Below are positions 12,388 through 24,035 of a stretch of 64,000 bases of DNA, in pieces. The notes under the pieces were generated by a model. The model worked only from the letters and a program-made list of their open reading frames with translations, did not search any database and was not told the origin of the DNA. The number at the start of each line of letters is the position of its first letter. Within the stretch, counting starts at the first letter, position 1. Made by a program: the position numbers and the translations under genes. The DNA lies in assembly GCF_933775445.1 (NCBI RefSeq), contig NC_065875.1, positions 16,305,555 through 16,369,554 of the forward strand, in the 5' to 3' direction. The DNA is from Argentina anserina (Eukaryota > Streptophyta > Magnoliopsida > Rosales > Rosaceae).

Positions 12388-15300
12388 ATGTCGAGGAAAG
12401 GACTTATGGAGCAAGACCTAAGTAAGCTGGATGTAACAACTTTACATCCGCTTTCACCTGAGGTCATCTCTCGCCAGGCAACCATCAATATCGGTAAGTC
12501 TCGTATATATATTTTGTACCATATGTAGTTTGTACGTGTGCTAATTCTTCAAATTGTTGTGGGGTTTTGCTGGATACTCTTTCAGGAACTATTGGGCACG
12601 TGGCTCATGGGAAGTCTACTGTCGTGAAAGCCATTTCGGGTGTTCAGGTAGATTTTTGGACCTTGTGCATTTGCATCTGTCTTTCTTTTTCATGTGTTTT
12701 TGCATGGGATTTGTATGTAGGGCAGAACTCATGAGGTGCTACATTTTGATTTGACAGTTCTACTTGGAAGTTATTAATTCACATATTTATAGCCACATAA
12801 GAATGTGCAAGGAGGGGTGTATTATAGTTGTAGGCTAAAAAAGTTGCGCAATCTTATACTGATACACGTGGCTACCAAGATTATGTTTTTTCACTGTAAA
12901 GCTGATAACTGTCGTCTGCCTTGTACAATGGCCGTGCTCTTTGGAATCAGTGATTTCTAACTTCTAGGGAGGTAGGGTTGCATCACTTACATGTAATCTC
13001 TCTACACTTTGAGAGTCATAGTTGCTGACACACCAAACTGCATAGGCTCATCACTCTCGATATTTTGAAGATAGTTTACCAAATTTTCTCATAATAATAT
13101 TTGGTTGTTCTGGGCAGGTTTCAATTTATCTGCATTACCATAGCCTTTATCATTACTTTTCAAAGTGAATCCAGCAAAACATTCATATCTTGTACTGTGG
13201 AACTTTTCATTTGAGGACGATTATTTAAAGTTGTAAGAAAATAGGGTAAGTTGGAGTTCATCTGTTGAAGTAAAGTGCACAGTTTCATTGGCTCTGGAAA
13301 TTATTAAGTTGTAAGTTTGTAACTGAAGTGTGTTTGTTGACCTTCGGGTTACACTCTATCTATTCCTCTACCCTTTATTGTTTCAAATCTCTCTCATTTC
13401 ATTTGTCAAAGTGACCTTATAGTATAGGGAATCCAACATGAAGTAAAGTGCAACAACATGACTAGAGTATTGTTTGTTTGTTGAACTTTATCTACTGAAG
13501 CTTGGCGTTGATTGTGGTGTTGACTTATGCCATAATTTTCTCCTGGATATACAATATATTCTTGTTTAAGTGAACATCTATGTTAATGATTTGCAGACCG
13601 TGCGTTTCAAGAATGAGCTGGAGCGTAACATTACTATCAAGCTCGGATATGCAAATGCAAAAATCTACATGTGTGAAGATGAGAAGTGCCCACGACCATC
13701 ATGCTACAAGTATGTGTGCCATTTATGCAATTTTCTTGAATTACTTGCTCTCCTTTTATTAATCTCTATTTTTTTTAATCAGAGCATATGGAAGTGGAAA
13801 AGAAGATGCTCCACTATGTGATGTTGCTGGATTTGAGAACTGCAGGATGAAGTTATTGCGACATGTATCATTTGTAGATTGCCCGGTAAGGCTTTTAGAT
13901 GCATGTTATATACACTGCACCAGTATCTAGTTTATTTGTGGTCATTCTAGTGTCATAAGCAATCATGGAGTGTTGGTTTTTATGCAAGACATTTGTAATT
14001 TGTCACTCCCAGCGTATCTTGTTTTTGTTAGGTATCTCCTTGAAATATTATATTGATCATGATGAATCCTGTTGCAGTAAAATTAGCTTTTTCTCATGGT
14101 GGTTTGCAAAACGATTTTCTTGTTGCATGTCAGCATCTTAACGTTTCTAGTTCAGCTTGTGTCCAAATTATACGCCTTCACAAAGTGACAAACTTAGTAG
14201 GTGGTAATGTCATATTGTTGTTTGGTTTGGTAACGATCAAAATTGAGTGTGGTTGCCACGTACTATCTATTTATGGTTTTGGGTTTGTATCTTGTTTTTT
14301 AACTGTACGTTTCTCTGTTTTTTTTTTCCTAATAGGGCCATGATATTCTCATGGCTACCATGCTTAATGGGGCTGCAATTATGGATGGCGCATTGCTTCT
14401 GATTGCTGCAAATGAAAGTTGTCCCCAGCCACAAACGTCTGAGCATCTTGCTGCTGTGGAAATTATGCGTCTTCAGCATATCATTATCCTTCAAAATAAG
14501 GTTGATCTTATTCAGGAGAATGTGGCCATCAATCAACATGAGGCAATCCAGAAGTTTATCGAGGTAAACTCTCCTGAAGCACCATTTAGTGTTTAGCATA
14601 TTTCCGGTTTATGGTTCCAGCCTGCTGAATTCTAAATAAAACTTTTTTTTTCTCAGGGTACTGTAGCTGATGGTGCACCAGTTGTGCCAATCTCTGCTCA
14701 GTTGAAATATAATATTGATGTTGTGTGCGAGTATATCGTGAAAAAAATCCCAATTCCTGAAAGGAACTTTATCTCGCCTCCAAACATGATTGTTATTCGT
14801 TCTTTCGATGTCAACAAACCTGGGTTTGAGGTTGATGAAATACGCGGTGGAGTTGCTGGTGGAAGTATTCTCAGGGTATGCCTCTGTTTAAATTTACTGA
14901 AAATTATTCTATGTTTAAAGATGTTCATTCGTTGTCTAGCGCTTGGTGTTTGATAACGTGTTTCAGTTTGAAAATCCTGTTCTTGCTACTTATATTGGTG
15001 GAGTTATGGGTGTTCAGGTTGTCTCTGACACGAGTTTGTCAGAATGTAGTGTAGACTATGTCTAAATATTCCATCCCTGGTTGGGCACATGTTAGAAATT
15101 CTTTTTGTAGTTTTCAGAATCCTGTTCTTCCTTGATATGCTTGTCTAGGAGTTATGGTTAGTGGCCTAGTGTGAATGTGTGCTAGTGTTGTATACTTGTT
15201 GACTTTCTTAATTTTTTTACATCACAGTTCACTAGTTGCACACTTATATTGACAATTTGATCTTGGCAGGGTGTTTTGAAAGTGAATCAATTTATTGAGG

Positions 15301-16214
15301 TTCGTCCTGGTATTGTTGTGAAAGATGAGAGTGGAACCATCAAGTGCACACCTATATATTCGAGAATAGTATCACTGTATGCAGAGCAGAACGAGTTGCA
15401 ATTCGCAGTTCCAGGTGGTCTCATAGGAGTTGGAACAACAATGGATCCCACTTTGACGCGTGCCGATAGATTAGTGGGGCAAGTTCTTGGTGAAGTAGGC
15501 TCACTACCTGAAGTATATGTTGAACTTGAGGTAAGGGCAATAGGTGCAGGTCTTTTTGTGGCTTTTCGGAACATAAATCTTATGGAGATGCTATATGTCA
15601 AGTAAATGCTAATATATCTGATTTTTTGGAAGGAGAAAAAAAGGAGAAAATGGGTAGCGTTTATAGTACTGAAGTGATTATTATTTTGTCATGATATAAT
15701 ATTCATCTTCTGTTTTATGGGTATTAGTGAGAATTCTATTGTTTGAATATTTAACTAATTTTGTTGTTTCCTCCCGAGATAGATAGATAGTGTTAAATCC
15801 GTTTTCCAAAAAAAAAAAAGATAGTGTTAATCAGAAATGACCGTGAATACAGCTTTGGAATACTTTATGAATGCTTTAGTGCTGAAATGTCTGACGTCTG
15901 TGATTTTCCAGGTGAACTTTTTCCTTTTGAGAAGGCTTCTGGGGGTCCGCACAAAGGGTTCTGAAAAGCAGGGCAAGGTCTCCAAGCTTGCCAAGGCCGA
16001 GATACTCATGTTAAATATTGGTTCTATGTCAACTGGTGCTAGGGTAATTGCCGTGAGGAATGATTTAGCGAAGCTTCAGTTGACTTCTCCTGTGTGTACA
16101 AGCAAAGGAGAGAAAATTGCGCTCAGTAGACGAGTTGAGAAGCATTGGCGTCTGATCGGTTGGGGCCAGATCCAAGCTGGACAAACGCTTGACGTCCCAC
16201 CCTGCCCTATTTGA
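12388..16214 (+). CDS. EIF2G: eukaryotic translation initiation factor 2 subunit gamma (8 coding exons)
   Basis: This is the GTPase subunit of eIF2, which carries initiator Met-tRNA to the 40S ribosome. Exons: 12388-12493, 12586-12647, 13597-13709, 13783-13885, 14336-14563, 14657-14875, 15270-15530, 15912-16214, giving 464 residues, the usual plant length. G1 is GHVAHGKS (39-46), as in eukaryotic eIF2 gamma rather than the GHVDHGKT of EF-Tu. A zinc-binding cysteine cluster lies in exons 3-4 ([11 protein letters not shown] ... [10 protein letters not shown]). G3 is DCPGH (126-130), G4 NKVD (182-185) and G5 SAQ (217-219). The C-terminal domains II-III are complete through [15 protein letters not shown]. 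The start was chosen by the conserved [16 protein letters not shown]. All junctions are GT-AG and the frame is uninterrupted, so it is a working housekeeping gene. Confidence 0.96.
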
Positions 16215-17160
16215 GTCGAAGACAAACGTGTAAGACTGAAAGCAAGAAAATTTCAAGACAGCTGAAAAGTTAGGATGTGGGAAGGCAGACACATGTTGGG
16301 AACCATTTTTGTCAGATGGAGGAGAAAACATGATTTCAATCACTATTATTTTTGTGGTGCTTCTTTTGTGTTTGGTATGTTAATACTTTCTGCTACGTTC
16401 TTATTTAGTCTGCGAGCTTTGAAACTCGGTCTTTCCGGCATATGGATTTGCGACAGATTTATGTTAAATTGTACCCGACTATATTGGGTTCCCATGGAAT
16501 TTGCTCAAGCCATTAGATTGAACGTCTGATTTATATTGGTTCTCTATTGTTTTAAAGAACAAAAATATATTGGCTCTCTATATTGCCTTGATTTCAGGAC
16601 TCGCAGGGCGGTTATGTGCTCATTCGACCTCCTTGTGTTTGTTTATCGTTTTCACTTTGTAGTTTGTAGCATAACTTCTATCTCTGCCCAAATTCAAATT
16701 CAACCAACTACTGAACAACTCTTAGGCGACATCACTTCATTCCGCCTAACTAATGAATTATTATCAGAAACAAGTTGAGATTTATTTTTAGTGGTTGACC
16801 GGAAGATCAAACCACTAATCTAATATCGTTTTTGACTATTCAACTATGAACTTTCAATATATAGATCGATATAGCCTTCATTTTTTGAAACCTCGATGAT
16901 TCCATGCATATATAGTATATATTCAAAGTTTCAAACGCTTATACCTTTTCTTTTTTCATACCTAAAACTGGCGTTAATGAAACTCCTAGATCAATAAATG
17001 AATGACACTTTTTTGGGGAAAGGGTGTAGCGAAAGTAGTCTCCCAAACTAGTGGTACTGAAATTTAAGAGCAACTAGCAGTCATTATGTTTCTGTCAATT
17101 ACAACAAGAAAATCTGGCAACAACATACTTGACCTTCTGGAACTTGCAGCCCAGGCTTGC
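16215..17160. other. eIF2 gamma 3' region and promoter of phylloplanin unit 1
   Basis: No gene is supported up to the phylloplanin promoter. From about 16800 the sequence aligns by eye with the upstream regions of phylloplanin units 2 and 3. Shared phrases include TCAATAAATGAATGACACTT (16992; compare 22258 and 29666) and AAGAGCAACTAG. The tandem unit therefore starts at or before about 16.8 kb. Confidence 0.5.
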
Positions 17161-17169
17161 CTATAAATT
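17161..17169 (+). promoter_or_regulatory. TATA box, phylloplanin unit 1
   Basis: CTATAAATTG lies 111 bases before the ATG. The same box at the same distance precedes the intact unit 3 (29861). Confidence 0.6.
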
Positions 17170-17271
17170 GAGTACTTTGCACAAAGCAAATCATTAAGCT
17201 ATTAGTTATCTTGCAATCTAATCTTGCAAGAATAATATTATAGCTTAAGTTCGTTCGTGCATTCTCGATCA

Positions 17272-18482
17272 ATGGCGCCCACCAAGAAAACAAAGTTGTT
17301 TGTGTGCCTGTTGGTTGCTGCAGTGGCGGTGGTTGTTCATGTTGCCCAAGGCAATGCTCATAAGAGTATAAGCATAATCACATGAAAGCTCTTTTGCACT
17401 CTCAATGGAAATGACACTGCTCCAAGCCCACCATTCCCAAGTAAGATACCTAAACACCCATGCATGCATATAATAGAGCAACAACATAAACAATCAATTG
17501 ACCGAGTTTCTCGCCTGATGATCATCGACAAGGTTATAAAAAACGCTAGGCGTTAATCGGACGGACAGTTGAAAACCAACGCCCAGAGGATTAATCGGAG
17601 ATTAATCAGATTTGTATTTTTGTATATATTTTAAATTTTTAATAACAAATAATTATATAAATACAATTAAAATAAGAATATAATGCATGAAATTAATGTA
17701 AAAAGAATAATGTCTAGAATACTGAAAATACATATGTTCTTAATCCTTAATCCTTAGAAATGTTCAACAATATTGATCTAATGATCTTAATCTCTTAGGA
17801 AAAAAAGAAATACAATTCAACAACAATGAATTTAGGAAAATCAATAATAAGAAACACAATTCACCAATCATTTGGAAAATAAAAAAATAACAATTCAAAC
17901 AACGGGAATGCATTCTTACAAGCCTATTTCTCGGAGCTCATCAAATTCTTCTTCTCCATATCCTTCAAGTACTTCTTATGTATCCGAATCAAACTCAAAA
18001 TTCAGAACTTAAAAAATAAAAAACCTAGCCGCCCAGCCGCCTAGGCGGGCAAAAATCGGCCGGCCACCTAACACCGCCGTTTAGCACAAAATCGCGGCGG
18101 CCCTAGGTGGCCCTTTTTAGAACCTTGATCATCGATCATGCTTAAGTACATATTGTAAAATAAATTGTTATGCTGATCTCTTGTGTATTCATATGTAGAT
18201 GCTAGCATCCAACTACGTTGTAGATCAGGCATCGGTAAATTATATGAAACTGCGAAAACCAACTCTACGGGACAGTTTAGAATCCTTGAGAAAAAATTGC
18301 CCTATACAGTCGCTCAAGTATTATCCGGATGTCGTGTTGTGGTTGCCACGCCATTTAAGAAGTGCAACTCCACTCTACCTGCCACCGGTACTGTAGCTTC
18401 AAAGTTAACATTGAACTCAACCGCTGTTGTTGGCCCTAAAAACGTCACCACCTACAAGGCAGTTAACTTTAAACGACTCTAA
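17272..18482 (+). pseudogene. phylloplanin-like gene, unit 1, nonsense-disrupted
   Basis: Phylloplanins are small secreted leaf-surface glycoproteins; the tobacco one inhibits oomycete spores. Exon 1 is 17272-17440 and exon 2 18199-18482, joined A|AT to give FPNASIQLRC, a good match to the family core. The signal peptide (MAPTKKTKLFVCLLVAAVAV) is intact. A TGA at 17383-17385 (codon 38) replaces the Gly of the ITG-x2-FCT motif seen in unit 3 (CATGAAAGC against CAGGCGTGG). Exon 2 is open and retains CRVVVATPFKKCNSTLP. The intron has been enlarged by a 599-bp hAT-type MITE. Either the gene is dead or a downstream start makes a product without a signal peptide. It is the most upstream member of the tandem array. 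Confidence 0.8.
17529..18127. mobile_element. hAT-type MITE in intron of phylloplanin unit 1
   Basis: The ends are imperfect inverted repeats (CAAGGTTATAAAAAACGC at the left; the complement of the right end reads CAAGGTTCTAAAAAGGGC). They are flanked by a perfect 8-bp target duplication ATCATCGA (17521-17528 and 18128-18135), the hAT hallmark. The 599-bp element has no coding capacity. Subterminal GGCG-rich motifs flank an AT-rich core. A diverged relative sits in the 5' region of unit 2. Confidence 0.9.
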
Positions 18483-19450
18483 ATTCTAAATTTCAAGACA
18501 ACGATATGGCATTACAGCGGGCCAATATCTGCATACTTCTTACTTATATGAATAAAGGTCGATTAAGAAATAAAGATACGTACTACGTATTTGTAACAAC
18601 CAGTTGATATTACTGTTAGTATTTGCCTTCCAAGTACAGCTGTAATGACTGGATTTTTTGTACTAGAAGTTTGTAATGAATAAAGGTTACATCAGATCTT
18701 TTTTAAAATATGTTAACCATTAACCATGCATGCTCAAGGCCATGCATATGCTCGATGGTTGATCATTGCAAAATAAACATATCCATAATTGACACAAAAA
18801 TATCTTACGTTTTCCTGGTTGAAGACAAAGAGTCTAACAAACACCCGAGAGGTATATGATATATACAGCCGTAATGAGCCATTTGCCGATTGTACCTCGA
18901 AAGCCGATTGAAAGACAAGCTTTTTCTCATTTGTTGCTAAAAACATCTAGGTTATGATCAACCACTTTCTCAAACTACTGAGCTAGATTATCAAACTTAT
19001 ATATACTTCTCTTTGACAGCAACGAAGGAAAAGCAAAGCCCGTTTGGATGGACGTATATGTGATGTGATATTGGTTACTAAATCACTAATAAAGAGTCAG
19101 TAAAATGCATGGGCGCCGCATTTCGGTTGTGTATTCATGAAATGTGGCTTAAGAATGGTACATCAAGTTTCTTCCATTGATAATTAAAATGTGTCAACTT
19201 TATCAAATAAGACATTAGTACCTAAAGTATCAATTCCGATATCAAATGTGTACATGACGTTAACTCCTCCTTCACAGGATTAAACGAAGGCGGGTAAATT
19301 AGTATTTTGAATAATAATTATCCTTATCAAGATATTTATATAAGTGAACTCTACCCGGTAGTCAAACGCCTTTCTCTTCTCTTCGCTTTTGAACATGAAT
19401 CTTCTCGTGAGCTTCGACCATGTATAAAGTAAAAATTGGAGAGAACAAAC
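18483..19450. other. downstream region of phylloplanin unit 1
   Basis: No gene. Part of it aligns by eye with the downstream region of unit 3: a stretch with GCCATTTGCCGATTGTACCTC near 18878 resembles one near 31008. The tandem duplication therefore extended past the coding sequence. Confidence 0.45.
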
Positions 19451-19453
19451 TTA

Positions 19454-20797
19454 GGGGAGTGTATTTTATATGGATTTAGTCTGAGTTTTTAAAAAAATCT
19501 ATGGAATTCAGAAATCTAGGTATATTTAATATAAATTTTAAATTATCCATATAAGTCTAGGTGTATTCAATTAAGATTTTAAAAAGTTATTATGGAATTC
19601 AATCCATGAAAGTCTAAGGGTATTCAATCAAGACTTTAAAAATGAATAGAAGTCTGTGGGTATTCAAAATATCATTCATACTTATGGAATTATAAACTCA
19701 TGAACTTTATAGTTTTAATTATACACACCACAATCCAAAAATTGTTGTGCCTCTAGACCAAAGATTTTCATGAAATTTTCCTTTGATTTTCTCATTGTAT
19801 TTTGTTTTCTCCACCATTTTTCTTTATTTTCTTTTTGTCTTTTCTTTTCTAATTCTTTTTCGTACAACCCAACATGTTTATTTAACCTATGATCTCATGA
19901 TTAGTTTCTTTTTCTTTTTCTTTATGTTATGTTATTACCTTGTATCTTTATACTTATTAAAATTATATTCTCATATGTGGACACATGCCCAATACTAACA
20001 ATAAAAACAATGACGTTGAAAGAAATACGTAAGAAGAAATGAGAATAATAATCATACCTTGTATCTTTATACTTATTAAAATTCTATTCTCATATGTGGA
20101 CACATGCCCAATACTAACAATAAAAACAATGACGTTGAAAGAAATACGTAAGAAGAAATGAGAATAATAATCATATCAATGTTTCATGAATACCGACTTC
20201 TTTAGCTTAAAACTTCTGGAACAATTTATTTACTTCCATTTCTTTGGTACCTATTGGTTGATATATTAAATTTGAAGGGTTTATTTTATTTTCTTATAAA
20301 TAAGTGAGATTTTCTAATTTCTTTGTAATAGATACAAATTATACAACCAATAAATTTGCTTAGAACAAAAAATTATTTCGTAGAAAAATTTTCTTAGCAT
20401 GCACTAAATCCTCATCCAATAGCATCCACAAGACATTAGAGAACCCATAAGTCCAACCTAGATGCTTAAGGCGCAGTCGGTAGTGAAGCAAATTATCACG
20501 GAACCGTGGCCGTGGCCCGTGGGCTTGTAGTTGAGAGACATGGTATGCACATACATTATGAATACTGAGAAATCTATAGAAGTCGATCAATATAAATTAT
20601 GTGGATTTCATGAATCAATAAAAGTTTGTAGAAATCAGCCAAAAGTATGTAGAAATCAGTCAAAAGTCTATGGTTGAAATCGGTGATTTTAACAATTCTA
20701 TGAAAGTCTGTGTATTTTTTAAAGAGTTTGTAGTTTTTTTTTCGAAAAGTCTGTTAATTGAAATAAGTCAACACGAATCTATATACAATACACCCCC
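19454..20797. mobile_element. Harbinger/Tourist-like non-autonomous DNA transposon
   Basis: The left end is GGGGAGTGTATTTTATATGG; the complement of the right end is GGGGGTGTATTGTATATAG. Both are bordered by TTA (19451-19453, 20798-20800), the 3-bp target site of PIF/Harbinger elements. The 1344-bp body has repeated phrases of the TATTCAATTAAGATTTTAAA type near the left end and a 119-bp tandem duplication in the middle. No transposase frame is visible. Confidence 0.7.
19937..20174. repeat. 119-bp tandem duplication inside the Harbinger-like element
   Basis: Two head-to-tail copies (19937-20055 and 20056-20174) begin ACCTTGTATCTTTATACTT and differ at one base seen by eye (AATTATATTC against AATTCTATTC). 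The near identity means the duplication is recent. Confidence 0.9.
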
Positions 20798-20877
20798 TTA
20801 AAGAAGAAAAGAAAACAAATTTGTGTAAAAGATTTAATTTTCAAAACATGCCTTCTTGAAACAATATATATATATAC

Positions 20878-21252
20878 AGTCCTTATCCAGAGTGAAGTTC
20901 CAATTTTGGCACACTTTTCGGTCAAATTTTTTCAACATAAGCGATTTAATATTTAAATATGCTATTCAAGATCATCTTTATAAAGTTTCATCCAATTTGA
21001 CAATGATTTGAGCTTTCAAAATTGAGATTTACACGAACGGTTCACGTTGAACAGTTTTAATTCATTCATTGATTTAATCTAATTTCAATACCTTAACGAT
21101 GTCCGAATTAGATAAAATTTTGTAAAGATGATCTTGAATAGCATACCTAAATATTGAATCGCTTATGCTGAAAAAAATTTGATCGAAAAGTGTGCCAAAA
21201 TTGGAATTTCAATCTGAAATTTTAAAGTGAAGCTTCACTCTAGATAGAGACT
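20878..21252. mobile_element. foldback MITE with long inverted-repeat arms
   Basis: Outer ends AGTCCTTATCCAGAGTGAAG and the complement AGTCTCTATCTAGAGTGAAG are inverted. The inner arms, about 90 bases with CCAATTTTGGCACACTTTTC and its complement, are also inverted, so most of the 375 bases can fold into one hairpin. It is flanked by TA-repeat DNA, which hides any target duplication. The superfamily is probably Mutator-like, by end structure only. Confidence 0.75.
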
Positions 21253-22400
21253 ATATATATATATATTTATATATATATAGCGAACTACTAGAGTTATTTT
21301 CGACTTGATGGAGAATTGGAGATCCGTAAGTCCACAACCATATCCAGGAATGAAAAATGTGCTTTAATTTTTTTTCTCCTTCCTTTTTTGTGGGTTTGTC
21401 TCAATACAGTATGTTGTATGCAAGATGAATTGTGGGTTTCTTGTAGAATTATCATATTAATGTTTCTTCTTTGTAAGATTCATTGCAAAATTGGAGTTCT
21501 AAAGGGTGAGTATATATTGCTAAAGAACTGCGCACTGCATATAATTTTCTGATGGGAAAATAACGTGGGTGGCTGATTGTGGTTTTGGAGGGAATTAAGA
21601 TAAGGAGGAGGAAGGCTGTAAAAGTTTGACGGACCAACTTACCCATGAAATTATGAGATTTAGCGGAGGACTTAATTGAGGAGTTAGAGTCATGTACGTA
21701 AATGATATCGAATGATACTTCATGTACGAATGTGTTAATTTTGAAAGTTGAGAAACCTAAATTATTAGTTGAGAAAAGTTGATGTACTATTCTTAAAATT
21801 TTTACTACTACAATTCTTACCAACATTGTACACATTGAGTCCAATGGGTTCTTATGTGGATTACAATCCTTATTATCTTCTTTTTATTTTGGTTGATCTC
21901 TCTGGGAATGGACAGTTAATATCAAGCCAATCCAAACTCAAGTTAAAAGGAAGTGGGAAGAAAAGAGAGAAGCTTAGTAGTCTGCAATTGTGTTGTTCTA
22001 AAACTGAAAACAGAGGCAATTCATGAGTTAAAGCTTGAATATTTCTTTTTGTTGAGATAATTGATGAATGATCGAATTCAAGTTGGTGATGAAAACCACA
22101 AGGAACAACCCATACCGGCGATACGGGGATGTAGATGATGAATTTCTTGATTTAATCATCCCAAAGTTTTTTCCTTCTTAATGATGAAATTGGGAATCTT
22201 GAATTCGAGTTAATGATAAGAATAACCCATACAAAGTTTAATCAACAAGCCATAGATCAATGAATGAATGCCACTTTTTTTTTTTGCAAAATTTCAGATG
22301 AAAGTAAAAAATTTCCTCCTCATGCTAGACATCTAATTAATAGGTGGTATAAACTGAGTTGGACTTTATGTTTTTTGGAGAAAACAAAAAGACGTTTTTA
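21253..22400. other. intergenic, transposon-like filler; upstream end of phylloplanin unit 2
   Basis: There is no gene. Open frames at 21452-21844 (minus) and 21769-22026 (plus) match nothing recognisable. From about 22230 homology to the upstream regions of units 1 and 3 begins (ATCAATGAATGAATG near 22258) and is broken again near 22290. Confidence 0.4.
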
Positions 22401-22825
22401 AGTCTTGATAAAAGAAAGTGCAGCTGGTATTAGAAACAATAAAAAATATTGTTTCTTGGTCTTTGGTGATCCCTTCGTACTTTGTAGAAGGAGCTAGAGA
22501 GAAAGAAGAAAATATATCTTGCTCTCTCTCATTTGTGTGAGCTGTGTGTAAGGAGAGAAACAGAGAAAACTAATCCTTCTTGGTCAGCCTATTTCTTGTG
22601 TTAGCCAAGAATAAGTGTTATTCCTCTAGAGATATAGAGATTGGAGACTGTAATCCCATTTTATAGTAGAAGTTTTTCGGAGATCATCCCGTGGTTTTAC
22701 CTTCAAATTGAAGGGTTTCCATATTAAAATTGCTAGTGTTCTTTGTTGTTTTATATTTCTCCTGGCTGTTCTGATTTTGCCGGTTTATAGTTTCTGTGTT
22801 TGTGTTTGCTGCATAGATTCCAACA
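22400..22825 (+). mobile_element. LTR fragment, Copia-like, in promoter of phylloplanin unit 2
   Basis: The right end has the typical R-U5 wording of plant Copia LTRs: CTCTCTCTC, GTGTAAGGAGAG, a CGTGGTTTTACCTTCAAATT motif, then GATTCCAACA as the end at 22825. No matching TGTTGGAATC start or 5-bp target duplication is visible, so it is a truncated or decayed solo LTR. It interrupts sequence that is continuous upstream of units 1 and 3. Confidence 0.45.
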
Positions 22826-22971
22826 ATATCTAGTTAGCAATTTGATCAGTATATATGTAGAGTATTTATGACTAGTGGTATTAAAATGCAAGAGCAACTA
22901 GTCATGTTAGGTCTGTCCATTTTAATTACAAAATTTGGCAGTAAAGGAAGTGCTTTGTAGGTAAGGGATCC

Positions 22972-22980
22972 CTATAAATT
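22972..22980 (+). promoter_or_regulatory. TATA box, phylloplanin unit 2 (displaced)
   Basis: CTATAAATT is the same box as in units 1 and 3, but it is about 436 bases from the ATG instead of about 112. The excess is explained by the MITE between them. Confidence 0.55.
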
Positions 22981-22993
22981 GGTTATTACGCGC

Positions 22994-23309
22994 TAAGGTT
23001 CGAAAAAGTGTTAGGCGGTGTGCAGACAGACATCTACCCTTAGATGCATAAGCGGTTTTAAATTATTAAATATTTATTTATTTTTATACATGTATTTAAA
23101 TTAATTTTATGATTAATAATATATAATAATACTTAATATTAATTTTGAAAATAGTCTAAATTCACAATAACTTAAGTGCAAAGTCTATACAAAAATATTA
23201 TAACAAAAGATAAATTATAAAACAAATACAATATTAAATCTCAAGTTTTTAAGGTTTTTTTAAGTAACGATTTTTTAACCGCCTAGACGGCCGCTTTTTT
23301 AAAACAGTG
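22994..23309. mobile_element. degenerate hAT-type MITE between TATA box and start codon of unit 2
   Basis: The left end TAAGGTTCGAAAAAG and the complement of the right end CACTGTTTTAAAAAAGC resemble the CAAGGTTNTAAAAA ends of the element at 17529-18127. Subterminal GTTAGGCGG and CCGCCTAGACGGCCGC are shared in kind. The flanking octamers TTACGCGC and CTCCGCAC match at only five positions, so the insertion is old. Its 316 bp account for the displaced TATA box. Confidence 0.65.
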
Positions 23310-23407
23310 CTCCGCACACAACAAAATTATCAAGACATCAGTTAACTTGCAATCTAATCTTGCGAAATAATATCTCAGCAAAAAAATTGTACTTGCATTC
23401 TTGATCA

Positions 23408-24023
23408 ATGGTGTCTTCCAAGAAAACAATGTTGTTTGTGTGTCTGCTGGTTGCTGCAGCGGCAATAGTTGTTCCAACTGCAACCCAAATAAGAGATATC
23501 ATTAGCAATCTTGGTTCACCCTCCATCCAAGGCACCTTGTTTTGCACTATCAATGTAAATGCCACTGTTGATTATAATGGCGTCATTGTTAGCCCTCATT
23601 CTCAAGTAAGTTAGTTAATTAATCTCCAATTAGTGCATCATAGTAACCAATGGAGTTCTATTCGCCTGATAGACTTGATGAGTGATCAAAATTCGTTGAT
23701 TATTCATGCATGTTAAACATTAGTCTAAATACACAAGCGTATATATATATATATACATATATTATGTAGATTGTTGATTAGATTGTCAAATATGGTGATC
23801 TCTTGTAGATGTTACGGTCCAACTGCGTTGCGGACCAGGCAATGGTGATGTGGTTTTGACTGGATTACCAACTCCACTGGATAGTTTTCAATTGTATGGA
23901 ACTTTTTTACATTTCCGCTCACTCGAACATTATCCGAACGACAATCTTGTGGTTACCACACCACTTGCTAAGTGCAACGCTACTCTGCCTTCAATCGAAA
24001 TTCTCACATCGAACTTAACTTAA
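23408..24023 (+). pseudogene. phylloplanin-like gene, unit 2, frameshifted
   Basis: Exon 1 (23408-23605) has a signal peptide (MVSSKKTMLFVCLLVAAAAI) and the FCT motif, but a one-base deletion in the PPFP-equivalent codons (AGCCCTCATTC) puts the splice out of frame, so translation stops early in exon 2. Exon 2 (23809-24023) still shows VQLRCG and VVTTPLAKCNATLP. Between them it has a further one-base deletion and a one-base insertion that cancel, and the ancestral frame inside that interval has TAG in place of the Gln of GQF. The GCR cysteine is lost. Together with the LTR and MITE in its promoter, this copy is dead. Confidence 0.8.
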
Positions 24024-24035
24024 ATTAAAATCGAC

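Noticed and set aside
15287..15601. 104-codon minus-strand frame in eIF2 gamma exon 7
   Set aside because: It mirrors a conserved coding exon and matches nothing itself.
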